NCBI GenBank assembly: GCA_021234155.1
Contig: JAJEKV010000133.1
Span: forward strand, 622,001-686,000
Direction: 5' to 3'
From: Isoetes taiwanensis
Taxonomy: Eukaryota > Streptophyta > Lycopodiopsida > Isoetales > Isoetaceae
DNA: 64,000 bases
In this document: positions 47,190 through 57,973 of the stretch, piece after piece
How the letters are laid out: each line of letters starts with the position of its first letter
How positions within the stretch are numbered: the stretch's first letter is position 1
Notes under the pieces: generated by a model
Seen by the model: the letters and a program-made list of their open reading frames with translations, nothing else
Told to the model about the DNA's origin: nothing
The model's database searches: none
Made by a program: the position numbers and the translations under genes

Positions 47190-48715
47190 TAAAGATAGTA
47201 GAAGGATATCAATAAGGGATGTCCTGAAGCTATAGATGGTCCAGTCGATTTTAAAAGAGAAGCAAGAGGTACAACAAGTAAATGTAGGGAGCAGCTTACA
47301 TAAAAGATCAACATCTGCAATTGCAACTAGCAATGGAGCCGATGAGATGATTAACGAGCCTAGCCGAATCACCATGAAAAATATGGTCCTTACTGCTCTT
47401 CTCAGACTTTCAAGGGTTCCTCGTTCGGAGCCCATATTTCCCCTGTAATAATCCCCACCCCCAACAAACATACTGGATGAAATTGACTTCAAACGAACAT
47501 TTTTAACAATTGGTGGTGCTGCAAGTTGACAGAAAAAATGTTAAGTTTATGTTGCATTCTCTTGCTCCAACAAAAGGCTAATAATTGGCTCTGGCAAGAC
47601 CTGGTGCAACTAGCCTTCTACTGCATGCAATAAGTGGCTCTCCCCACTTCCCATCTCATCGAATTGGTAAGCACTGAAGGACAAGGTACGAGCCGACATC
47701 CTCCAATTTAGGTTTGTAAACCTTGCACATTAGGATCTCGTTTAGAAACAAAAAATATAAGTCATTAAACTGTGCATAGGGAAGACTACACACATGGAGC
47801 TGGATAAATATCTGGCATCAATAGGCAGTTCTGTTCCATCTAGCCGACATCCAGTTCTATACCACATGTATTGACTTTCATCCTCCTGGCCACCAAAATA
47901 TGTCTTCCGCGGAATAACACTTATGTCTTCAAAACATTCTTCAATGAATAGATCTTTTCCATCCGGATCAGCTATGAAGCAAATATCAGCAATTTATTAC
48001 TTAATTTACTTAAAGAACAAAAATAACCTACACAACCCATTTACATCGAACACATGATTACCATCAGTCACCACATCCGAAATCACAGTACATGGGCTTC
48101 CAACAAGACCATCAACTCGAACAGGTATGAAGATGAACTTGATTTGAGCACCAACCTCCTCTGATGTCAGGTAAAGAACCTCTACAATGGAGACAAAAGC
48201 AATCATACTTTTATCAATGATTAACATATAGACATATTTTACCATTATCACTGAGGTGGACCTCTTCTTTGCCCATTTTCCGGAGCCACTCGTATCTACA
48301 AAGCTCTCTAAACCTGCAGTTGCAATCTTAGTTTTTATTGTAACAAGCCTTTGACAAGAACACAACACTGGGAGATAACATACCCTCCCTTATAAGTTGC
48401 TTTGAACGTGAGACATCCACCTTCAACTAGTGGGCCACAAATTTCAAGATGCTCGCAACTTGGTGGTGCTGATATGCCATAGAAAAATGAGCATGCTTCG
48501 AAGGAAATTTGAATATGAATAATTACAAAATCAAGGTAACAAGTACCTGGTACCACTGGACCTAAAAGTTGTGATACTGAAATAGGGCCCTTTGCACCAT
48601 CTTCTCGGATGGGTTCACATGAGCAACATATCAAGCCATCTATGTCCTCACAACGGACAGTATAAACATTATCAACAGATCCCCTAATCTCCCGTTGTGT
48701 GCCATCCGCACTTGT
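47190..48715 (-). pseudogene. AIR9-like gene fragment (A9 repeats) with introns
   Basis: At least six exons can be followed on the minus strand. 48,715-48,547: DGTQREIRGSVDNVYTVRCE, then CCSCEPIREDGAKGP. 48,468-48,384: APPSCEHLEICGPLVEGG. 48,313-48,243: RELCRYEWLRKMGKEEV. 48,181-48,062: YLTSEEVGAQIKFIFIPVRV. 47,971 to about 47,800: DGKDLFIEECFEDISVIPRK, then YFGGQEDESQYMWYRTG. From 47,518: APPIVKNVRLKSISSSMF. Splice sites are GT-AG and most phases agree across junctions. The repeating pattern (EGxxL...Y.GG.EG.S.Y.W.R...Y.LT..DVG..I.F.Y.PVR.DG..G) is that of AIR9, a plant microtubule-associated protein at the preprophase band and phragmoplast. The last exon is frameshifted, and the N-terminal basic and LRR parts are absent. 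Confidence 0.8.
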
Positions 48716-49016
48716 CTGGCAAAAGAAACTTAGGTCGGATCAGCATATGATCCTATTTTCATGTTTCATCAAATACTTCATTTCTAGTTACTACCCACCA
48801 AGAACCACTGCAATTTTGAGGCACCTTATGAATCAGATTTTCTTCAAGAAAATGCAGCACCACCTAGCCGGCATCATGAATCCATAGCCTCAGGCGTATT
48901 GTTAGAAAGGAAAATCTTCGGTCTGCCCTGCCAGTTACTCGGTTGGAGCATCCTGGATCTAGAACGTAGGTGACCGAGAATTTACAGTGAATAGTAGGTT
49001 TGGAGCAGTCATCAGC

Positions 49017-49112
49017 ATATCCTAGGTATATTCTAGTATATACCTAGGATATGCCATAAACCCACATAAACAAGGGTTTGCCCCCCCCAGGGGCAACCCA
49101 AAAAGAAAAGAA
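49017..49112 (-). mobile_element. Double stem-loop terminus next to the AIR9 fragment
   Basis: Read on the minus strand from about 49,112: TTTTTGGGTTGCCCCTGGGG, then GCAAACCCTTGTTTATGTGG, then a palindrome with 17-bp arms GCATATCCTAGGTATAT (49,017-49,056). The same order of TTTTTGGGTTGCCCC, GCAAACCC and a GGCATAT palindrome occurs at 59,602 and 63,089 on the plus strand. The terminus lies 300 bp upstream, in minus-strand sense, of the first AIR9 exon. Confidence 0.75.
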
Positions 49113-49231
49113 AGTGAGGTGAGTAAGGTAGTGAGATGGGGGCGCTTCCCCCTCGAGAGTACAAACCACAAACTCAAAACTTCATTTTCCTTTGTGGCTT
49201 GTTACTATATAAACTCAAACTCCACAAACTA

Positions 49232-49484
49232 AAACTCCAATTCCCTTTGTGGCTTGTTACTACATAAACTCAAACTTCTAATTCAACTCTAACTTTGTGT
49301 TTACAATATATTCAAAATCTGAATAAGCAAGTAATCTCATGTCTATTACAATACACAAACTCAAACTCCAATTCTCTTTGTGGCTTGTTGTACATAAACG
49401 CAAATTGCCAATTCAACTCCAAGTTTGTGTTTACAATGTATTCAAAATCTGAATAAGCAAGTAATCTCATATCTATTACAACTT
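49232..49484. repeat. ~125-bp tandem duplication
   Basis: Two copies, each with CAATTCNCTTTGTGGCTTGT and ATTCAAAATCTGAATAAGCA. The second overlaps the end of the C48 protease frame, so that coding end may be secondary. Confidence 0.85.
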
Positions 49485-50012
49485 ACGTCCATAATCTCTA
49501 AAAACTTGATTACATATACAAATAATCAAGTAATCCTTTATACGAGACACAACCTCTGGTGTAAAACATCGGTTTGAATACTGTAACCAATTCTGTATGG
49601 TAGCATCTTCCTCCATGATGATTTTAGCAAACATACAAATATACAATCTACATGAATAACCATCTGATTGGAGAGGATGAGGGCTAAGATGGCACCACTG
49701 CAAATTCTCTTTGAATTGGGCTGCTCGTGGGGAAAGCTTGGCCAAAGCTTCTATTAGCCTGCTATAAGAGGGGAAAGTCAATTCCTACATAATCAAAATA
49801 AGTTTACATTTGAATTCACAAATTGACCACTTGCCTGCTTATGGGTGTCCAATCATATCTTTGACAACCAAGGCTATCAAAGTGCAATATAACTGGATAA
49901 GTGTAATTGCTAGGGGCTAAAAGACCCAATATCACAGCTGCAGTCCAATGATTTATATGGCACATAGGAATAATCAAACATGCACAATCCAATCCCAGCA
50001 ACAATTTGGATA
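49476..50012 (-). pseudogene. Ulp1/SENP-like (C48) cysteine protease fragment
   Basis: The first exon on the minus strand (to 49,835) reads LLLGLDCACLIIPMCHINHW, then VILHFDSLGCQRYDW. The second (49,784-49,476) reads ELTFPSYSRLIEALAKL, LQSDGYSCRLYICMFAKI and on to DYGRKL and a TAA. NHW supplies the catalytic His, HFDSLG the Asp, LQSDGYSC the oxyanion Gln and the nucleophile Cys, so all four C48 residues are visible, although the usual CG is CR. The 50-bp intron starts with CAG-GCAAGT, a GC-AG intron. Such proteases remove SUMO-like modifiers and are also often carried by plant transposons. The frame is lost upstream, about 35 bp before a Helitron end. Confidence 0.7.
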
Positions 50013-50045
50013 TAACAAGTTTTTTTTTTCATTTTTATATATCCA

Positions 50046-51300
50046 CTAGTAAACGTGTGCCCGGCGTCGCCGGGCTAATGTCCTGGCATGTGTTTTTACT
50101 CGGTCTTTAACGTCTATATATGCAGCTTATGACAATCTCACATGTTGATACTGGTTATAATTTTTTGTTATTGAAATTGTCTAATGATAGTATCATCAAT
50201 GTATTAACTTTGTGTTTAAAGGACGGATTTTAATAGAGAAAACAATACTTTCTAAGGAATGTGGGGACACTTCTGTGCAAAACACAAAATTTTGTTCTGG
50301 TTCATTGGCTTACTTTAATTTATGATGGAACTCTAAATATCCATCCCCATAACACATCACCAAGGACTTAATGTTGTACTTTTTTTTATTGCTCCCCTGG
50401 TATTTTCACTTCTCCTATACGTAACGTCTTAGCCGATGTAAATGTGAAATGCACGTGCGAGTCATTGATTCGATCTGTTCATGATGTCTCACGACTATCA
50501 CCATGTGGGACAGCTCATCCTGAAGATAAGCTCATGTGATGGTATCAAATACTGCCTCAGGACGAAACGATTTATAGACCCTAAAATGCACTCTATTACA
50601 CATAGATGAGTCCTTTTGCTACTAAAATACGAATTTGCTAGTGCACAATGTCATTTGCCTTCTAATAAAAGAGAGAAACAATTTGAGGTTAGTCAAAGCA
50701 ATACATTAACCAATAGGCAAATAAATATACTCCATCCTACCTCTCTACCTCTCTCACAGCACATCCACGTCGACAACTTTCCCTTCGATAGACTTCAGTA
50801 AATAGGAAGTCATCAATAAATTGGATGAGTTCCTCCAACTTGACAACTGTGTCGGTGCAAATATCTCTTCTATCTTTGCAATGAGCTCAATTTCCATGCT
50901 TGCTACCCCATGCACATGAGTTCTGCATTATTAGGCACCAAAGGAATTTGAAATATGGACACTTTGCTTTCCAATATTCATTCCAGTGACAATTTCGACA
51001 TCTATAGCATGTCTTTCTAATGCACGTATAGTGAGGCGGGTGCCATTGTAGAGTCCCTTATCTGTAAAAACAGACTTCAGTAACATGACAATCATGCCAA
51101 CCTTGAGCATCCCACTCGGGGTTTGCACATTCAAAAATTTAGTAGAATAAACCCTTGCGTCATTCACATTAACAGCTCGATCAGCGCTGTAATAATCTAT
51201 AGGTGTAATAAGCAACCACTCTGTCATCCCCTTGTTTATTTCATCTACATCCTCATTTAATGGCGTAAGGATTGCCCTTTGGACACACTTCTATAAGTCA
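50046..51300 (-). mobile_element. Helitron remnant with 3' end at 50,046
   Basis: On the minus strand the element ends with the hairpin GCCCGGCG-A-CGCCGGGC (50,059-50,075), nine bases, then CTAG (50,049-50,046) before a T. This is the classical Helitron 3' end, inserted between A and T. A PIF1-type helicase fragment lies 0.9 kb inside it in the same orientation. The 5' end is not located, and a second related terminus lies at 51,366. Confidence 0.8.
50931..51290 (-). pseudogene. Helitron helicase, C-terminal (PIF1-like) fragment
   Basis: The minus-strand frame reads RAILTPLNEDVDEINKGMTE, then FLNVQTPSGMLKVGMIVMLL, then KGLYNGTRLTIRAL and IVTGMNIGKQSVHIS. These match the conserved tail of Helitron Rep/helicase proteins (ILxPxNxDVDxIN; GLPxHxLxLKxGxPxMLLRN; GLCNGTRLxV; xxTGxxxGxxVxIPRI). 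A short deletion removes the residues between GM and LKVG, and the Rep domain and the N-terminal helicase motifs are absent. It is inactive. Confidence 0.8.
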
Positions 51301-51365
51301 TTGAAATATCGCAAATGTGACGGCTAGCAAGTCATTTAAGTCATGCAACTTGACACAAATCTCTT

Positions 51366-51610
51366 CCGAAAAACGTGTGCCCAGCGTTGCCGCGCTAATG
51401 TCCTGTCTTGTGTTTTCACTTGGCTTTTAACGTCCATATGTGCAATTTCAGAACAGGTTGATGCTTGCAAGAATGGACGTGATTTGCTTTTGTAATTTTT
51501 TTTTTATGTTGAAGTTGTCTAATAAGAGTACCATATTGTGTTAACTTTGCATTTAAATGATGGATCTTAGTAGAGAAAACAATGCTTTATAAGAATATGG
51601 GGATCAAGTA
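51366..51610 (-). mobile_element. Second Helitron-type 3' end, degenerate
   Basis: About 240 bp are similar in sequence and orientation to 50,050-50,280 (AACGTGTGCCC, TAATGTCCTG, GTCTAAT..., AGAGAAAACAAT). The hairpin is partly lost (GCCCAGCGTTGCCGCGC) and the CTAG is mutated. Two related Helitron ends therefore lie in tandem 1.3 kb apart. Confidence 0.65.
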
Positions 51611-52276
51611 AACTTTTCTCTAAAGTAAAAAATTTAAGAAGATGGATCCAAAACTTATGCTCAAAATCTCGCACTTAGAAGTAATTAAGTACATCAACAA
51701 AAGATAGGTACATATAGGAAAAAAATAAATTTTTGTCCTTGTTCATAGATGTGTGTTGATTCTGTGATACTTTTTTAGTTGTAGATTTCTTGGGAAAATC
51801 ATGCTTCTTGAAACAAAACAATGATAAACCTTAGGGTTTGTGGTTTAGGCACTTGTGATGAGCGTGTAGAGAAATTATCTAAACATATGTAATTGAGTTC
51901 AATTTTTTTTTTTTTTTTTTTCTTTTTTCGTGTTCTCCGCCGCAATCTAAATGAAGGTTGAGGAGCCACGTTTCTGGGTAAATGAACGAAGAGATCTCCG
52001 CCGTAGCTACCACTGCCATAGCTGCTGGCATTCAAGAAAGCTATGCTGCCGGAGAAGGTTTGCACGATTCACCCAGATGCTTGAGTTTCTAGAGTCGGAA
52101 TTTCCCTCTGCAAATTATTTCTCTGTTTTTTCATCTCCATTTCCTATTTACTATAGCGTCTAGGATTTCCAAAGATCTCCATAAACTGGCCAATTTAGCC
52201 TGTCAAAGACTAATTCGCGAGATCTAGGCCTCAATTAATGTCTGCAGCACTATTGGGGTATCGAATTAATGCTATC
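51611..52276. other. Stretch without supported genes
   Basis: Contains a long T run (about 51,903-51,930). Short open frames on both strands near 51,950-52,160 lack recognisable motifs. Confidence 0.4.
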
Positions 52277-52527
52277 TAAGAGAATGAGAATGATTTTTTT
52301 ATCGTCCACAACCCAGAGGAATTTGGCCTTTTCCCGGGCTATGGGGTCGATTTTGCCATGTTCTGGATTGTTCGGAGTCTCCACGCCATGAGGGGTCGTG
52401 GAGCCGTTGGTTTTTTGTGCATGCAATGCATGCAATATGCTCTTGATCGGTATGAATCTGTGGAGCTGCTAGGAGGAAATGACGAATTGATTTATTCCCT
52501 TGCCAAAGAATTGATGCCTTGTCCAAA
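52277..52527 (+). CDS. Unrecognised exon with strong coding character
   Basis: After an in-frame TAA at about 52,275 the frame is open as NPEEFGLFPGYGVDFAMFW, then LHAMRGRGAVGFLCMQCMQY and YSLAKELMPCPK. It then meets a near-perfect donor, AAAA-GTAAGTGAG, at about 52,527. The balanced residue use and the splice donor suggest a true exon, probably a captured or decayed gene piece. I do not recognise the family and found no convincing partner exon; a short one may start at 52,691 (ATCAGAGAAGTTTGTGAAATT followed by GGTAAG). Confidence 0.4.
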
Positions 52528-53454
52528 AGTAAGTGAGAATGCCCTGTTTTTCAAATGATATGGCCCCAAAAGATTGAGATCTGGATGCAAAAGATTGAGA
52601 TTTGGGTTGTGCTAACAAATGGCTCTTTTGTGCTCCAAAAATAGCAAAATGTGTCGAATCATCTGTTGTGTGTATAAAGCTTGAATGCAGATCAGAGAAG
52701 TTTGTGAAATTGGTAAGTTGTGTTGGGCAAAATCGGATGCTGCATCAAGAAAACTCGGAGTAAGTTGGGCCGTTGGGCCTCTGTGCTGGGAAGAAGATAT
52801 GTGCAGAGCCGTTGGGCCTCTGTGCAGAAGTTATGTAGCTGTAGAATCTATGCTGGCAGAAGAGCAAGAACATGGCAGAAGAACCATTTGCAGCTGTATT
52901 AGTCGATTTTGGGGCCCTGCTGTATTGGTCGATTTTGGGGCCCAAATGTGTTGATGATGCTGCAAAATATGGCGATAAGTTGATGCTGGTGTGGATCCAA
53001 GTAGCGAAGGAAATATCCCTTTAGCAGAGGGATTGAAGAAAATAGTTGGATAGACTGAATGTGTGACCGCTGCTGCTGGGCCTATGCCCCTCCAAGATGG
53101 CTTCAAGGTGTTGCAAAGAGGGCTTTCTTACCTACTAATGGTCGGCTGCAGTGGAAAAGTTGAAGCAATAGACAGATGTGATCAGCTCCTTAACGCCCTG
53201 GTTCTCAGGTTTACAGGCTGAGATTCAATTTCAGCCGTCCATTAAAGTGCTGTTACCAGCTAGTAACAGCTTCACCGGCAGACATTTTATGTTGTTTCTA
53301 TAACATCCTAGAGTGCTAAGCATGAAATCCTCATAACACCCTAGGATAATATCAAGAACAGCGTTTATCTCTTGGGCAGGCCCGAAGTGATCCAGAGTTT
53401 GCTAAAAATCCGAAGTTTCTAAGTTAGAAACAGAGCAGAAGTTGCCCTAAGATC
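52528..53454. other. Gene-free stretch with short duplications
   Basis: CCGTTGGGCCTCTGTGC is repeated at about 52,770 and 52,809, and GTCGATTTTGGGGCCC at about 52,903 and 52,929. Otherwise nothing is supported. Confidence 0.45.
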
Positions 53455-53660
53455 CTAAGAAACAGAGCAGAAGTTTGCTTCCAGCCCCCTGCTCCTAAGA
53501 TCCGGCCCTAAGATCCCTCTGCTCCTAAGATCCCTTTGCTTCCGGCAGCTCTGCCCTCGAACCCTAAGATCCCTAAGATCCCTCTTCCGGCAGCAAACCC
53601 TCGAACCTCTGCTTCCGGCAGCTCTGCCCTGGAGCAAACCCTCGAACCAGGGCTTCTAAT
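53455..53660. repeat. Imperfect repeats of CCTAAGATCC and GGCAGCTCTGCCCT
   Basis: Units such as GCTCCTAAGATCC, CTTCCGGCAGC and AACCCTCGAACC are shuffled several times over 200 bp, producing spurious open frames on both strands. Confidence 0.8.
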
Positions 53661-53826
53661 ATCACTCTATTCTGGCCAAATCCGAGCCACAAAGCAAAGG
53701 ATTAGAAAGAAAAGCTAATATCCGGCCTTCTTGCTTCTATTCCGGCCCTCTGCTTCCTCTGCTTCCCACCTTTATACCGGATCCAGCCCGAGCAAACCCT
53801 CGGACCCCGGAGAGTTAAAGAGCGTC

Positions 53827-53938
53827 GGCCCTCGGGCGTTACCAAAAAAAAAAAAAATTCGGGCGGTGAAAATGCACCGAGGCCACAAGCCCTCGGCATT
53901 TTCATCGGGCCTCAAATTTTTAGGTAACGCCCTGGGGC
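53827..53938. mobile_element. Foldback element, ~112 bp
   Basis: The outer arms GGCCCTCGGGCGTTACC (53,827-53,843) and GGTAACGCCCTGGGGC (53,923-53,938) pair. The inner segments GGGCGGTGAAAATGC and GCATTTTCATCGGGCC also pair, leaving a short loop around CCACAAGC. Nearly the whole unit folds into one hairpin, as in foldback MITEs or hairpin small-RNA precursors. Confidence 0.8.
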
Positions 53939-53949
53939 TGCGTTATCTA

Positions 53950-55115
53950 CACCTACCGTAAAGCAATGTGACGGATGGATGTTTGCCGACCACAGCAATG
54001 TTCTGTGCACAAATTCGATGCAGAAAGAAACTGATAATTCCGGAAGAGTGGGTGCTACTGGCTCTCTTCAAAATTTGAACATGGACTCTTCTGCAGCATG
54101 TTTCCAAATATTCCTGGCATTTTTGTTGATGCAGGTACAATGGAAGATGTTGATTCTTTGCTCTACTGGTGGTTCTCTTCACCCAAAATATGGCTGATGC
54201 CTCTGATATTTTTCTGCCTTATTTGATGAAGCAAGGACATGCAAGCTCCGGTGCTGTGGCTTTGCTCTTGAGGAAAAAGTCCTATGTATCAGTGAAAGAG
54301 CAAGAATAGCCCTGATGTCAGTTTGAAATACAGGCCTGTGTGCTTAAGCTGGCTTGAAGAACAGAGCTTTATTTCCATGAAACATGAAACAAAGTATGGA
54401 TATGAACCAAATAAGAACTATATTATGCAAGAACCAACGTTGCCCCTTTTTGAGACAGTGACAGATATGATAGATAATAAGCAAGAAGAATGTGTCGATG
54501 AAGAACCAGTTATTGTTGACGAATAAGAACTTTATGCTGCCAAAAACCAAATTTGACCCTTTTTGAAACAGTGGGCAAATATCAAACATATGAATCTGAG
54601 AAAGTGTCAATGTAGAACTAAATAAGATTTTCTGGACTTTTGGAGATACTTGAAACAAAAAACAAGAGTAGAATCATGAGCCGAAGAGACCCCGGCATGA
54701 GGCGCTAGTGTTGATTTTTGGGGTTCTTGGCATGCACCTTGCAGCAACAGTCCATGACTGTCGGATGCCACAAAGCTGCCACAAATGCTCATGAATCAAA
54801 CAAAAGAGTATAAACCATAGAATTTAGGTTCACACAGTTAAAAATTCATTGCAATAGCACTCGACACAATGGAACTCAAAATTTTTAGTAGACGTTAATT
54901 TTGCCCATACCCTGGCCATTTTTTCTCCCTCTAGACCCTAGCTTAGATTTATCTGTAAGGTTTTTCAATTTCATGTTCCAATGCTTATCGAACTGCCTTA
55001 ATGTATTGAGCTCTACATACATCGTGATTGGATACTCATTAGCATGTTCTTTCTGTTGCTCAAATGAGTGCTCACAATCAGTTGCTCATCCTCCGTATAT
55101 TCGTTGCATTAGAAA
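53950..55115. other. Stretch with unrecognised coding-like pieces
   Basis: Near 54,095-54,190 one plus frame reads MFPNIPGIFVDAGTMEDVDS and then LLYWWFSSPKIW, and at 54,377 another reads MKHETKYGYEPNKNYIMQEP. Both look protein-like but are short and unassigned. No gene model is supported. Confidence 0.35.
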
Positions 55116-55160
55116 GAGAAATGTCCAAGGCCGCCGCGATAAATTTCTTGTACAATTTAA
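55116..55160 (+). repeat. Partial MITE end (CGCGGCGGCC family)
   Basis: AGAAATGTCCAAGGCCGCCG, CGATAAATTTCTTGTA: the same terminus as at 37,958 and 4,758, with the first half of the palindrome deleted. Confidence 0.7.
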
Positions 55161-57853
55161 GTATATTGATTGTGCATGGATGAGTGTTTGTATTGATACA
55201 TTTACTCAAAGCTCATCTTCATTCATAAAGTTGGTCTAGTCTATCCACGCGTCAAAAAAATGTCTCTAGTTGAATTGCATGTCCCTCTCAATCTTTTAAA
55301 ACTTTTAAACCCTAGATGTTAGAATATTAACCCTAATCTTAGACCCTAAACCTTACACACTAAACCTAAATCTACAACCCTTATCATGCAATGTTTAGCA
55401 TTAACGGGACCATGAGGAAAATTCAACTTGGCCAAAAATTTAAATATTAGATAGCAAGTCATATCCCAAAGTAGACTATGTTGCGAGGCCCATTTCACCT
55501 GTGTTTTAAGTTCACAATCATCTAAACAACATTTTTTAACAACAAAGGAGGCTGGAAGTGAAGGATAGTTATATTACATGTAGTACTTGGACTAATGCAA
55601 GGATAACAGACATACAATTTCAAAGTAATAAGTCCAGAAATTACCTTTACCTATAAATCGTGCATCCATGTTTCCAATAATTTGCATAAACAAAGAACCA
55701 AACATAAATAGCTGAATTACATGTCTTGTGGAGAGAAATAAATGTTCTACTATTGTGATGCTTGTGGTGAAGCAGTATCTTGGAAATGCTAGTTTACAGT
55801 ATGATTTAAGAAGCTTGTTTTACAATGCTCAACTCTAGACAAATACATTGAACTATTTTTCGAGCATTATGGTGCTTTGACAAATCTGGTACTATAGATG
55901 TATAGATGTATATTCTATGGTCCTCCATAATGCTCGAGAGACCACATACCAATTGTGGGCATACACACATCGACTACTTCATAAAATCATCAATATTAAT
56001 TTTTTTGTTAGACTTGCACTCTGCATCCATCTGTAGCATTGAGACTAATCATAAATATAAGAAGAAAAGACATTGTACCCATCTAAATCTCAAGGACGAA
56101 TCATGCACAATCTCAGACATGCTTTCAGAAAGTAACTATTTAATAAATAAATTCAGAGGGGAGGAGTTCAAGAATTACACAATCTGCAAATAAGTTGGCC
56201 TTTGTGTTCATTTGCATGTAGCAAGCTTTAGTTTCTCTAGCAAGAGACATGATTGTATAGAAAATAAAATGTCAACAAGATGAGATCACTTTGATTTCAG
56301 ACAATTTGAAAACATGAATATATGGAAGTGTCTGTCATCCAAGACATCCGAGACTTCTCGATTGATTGAAATTAGAATTGAGTTCCTTACCTGCATGTCG
56401 AAATTACAAAACGCACCTTGATTATGCATCTGAGTAATACATATGACTTCTGAAACATATTCCATATAAACTAATAGCCTATTCATAAGCGTAACTATCT
56501 CATGTCATCTCTACATAATTGCTGGAAGATCGATTATGATGCAGAAAAATGTGATGCAAATGATATGAAGCTATATTAAGCTCATTGCATGTGCTAGATC
56601 AAAAAATGAAATGCTGCAATCTTCATGTTTATGGTCAGAAGCTTAGAAAGAGTTCAAGTACCTCATCGTTTATACGTCATTCTAGAAATTGCCTGAAGTA
56701 TTATGTTGCTGCTAGTGAAGCACATGCATAAGACATCAATGTGATCGATGTCTTATGTCTAGCAGCTTTCATAATGCCTGTTTTATGCATGTAATACTGA
56801 AACTGAAACTTTGTAAAGACTACAAAGAAGAAGGCTGACCAAACAGAAAGATGATGCTAAACTGGAAATCATGATAAGCGCTACTTTTTGAGTAATTTGC
56901 AACTGTAGAGAGAATATCCATACTTCAGCAACATGGAGTATTGTATTTAGTTAACCAAGGGCAAGCCTATCCCTAATATACAGCACATTCATAAATCACC
57001 TTAGAAAGTATGAACATCAGCTAGTCGTGGAAAATCACCCCAGTTTGTGGAAGTTTTCCATAAGAAGTTTGTTGTGCATGTAAAACTGCCGGGTCAGATC
57101 TGCAAAAACGTAACTATGTATGTGCTTCTCTTTACATCGAAAAAGCAACGAGGCTACCATATAGACAAACCACCATACAAGCAAACACATACTAATAAAA
57201 GACAATGGCAAATTAAAAATTTTGAATCAATATAACTGCAACTAGCTTAGTATGTATATCATAAAACAAGGGCAAAATTGGTTGCACGAGTGCAGATCCA
57301 AGAAGTGAACGAATGGATGCTTGCCAAAAATATCGTCTCATAGGCGTACTGCTCTGTCTAAAAAGGAGTGCATTCCATCTCCCAACCTTCACGGTATACA
57401 TATGACATGGTTAAGGATGAAGGCATGAGGAATCATTATTTGGATTATACTGTCCAAGTAGTTCTTACTAGCAGAGGTTGCCTACATACTTATCTTTTTT
57501 CTGTCGCATTGTGTTACTGTGTAATTCTGAGATTTGAAGAGATGTACATGGATGCGCATTGATAAATAGGTCAGATGCAACCTATTCCCATACCGGATAT
57601 AACGTGCCATTATAGATAGAACATAGTTTTCACATTGTGGATGCCAATTCGGATGTCAACTTTATGTGCATCAAACAGCCAATTCGGATCTCTACTTGAA
57701 AGATCCTAAGCAAATTCAACAAAATCCATAGAAGCCAATACGTTATGCTAGATATTGATGTTCGCAGGCAACGTAAAAGGCCTGTATACAAAAATGCCAA
57801 AAGATGTACACAATTAGAAGAACAAAAAACATACTAACTTGGAAACAAACAGA
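55161..57853. other. Long AT-rich gene-free stretch
   Basis: Only short open frames. Degenerate telomere-like CCCTAAA/ACCCTAA words cluster at about 55,310-55,380. An imperfect hairpin lies at 56,709-56,766. Confidence 0.5.
56709..56766. repeat. Imperfect hairpin
   Basis: GCTGCTAG and CTAGCAGC enclose CATAAGACATC and GATGTCTTATG with a loop of about 9 bases; the left arm has extra unpaired bases. Confidence 0.6.
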
Positions 57854-57973
57854 TTAACATCTCAAAATCTTCATGCTCAACTGATGCTCATCTACCAGAT
57901 AAGGATGCAAAGATAATAGCACAAAATACAAAGAGCTATCATAGCATACAGTGCCGGAGCTGCATTGCCATAC

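Noticed and set aside
55300-55390. CCCTAAA-like words suggesting interstitial telomere sequence
   Set aside because: The words are scattered and irregular, without tandem order; chance in AT-rich DNA is sufficient.
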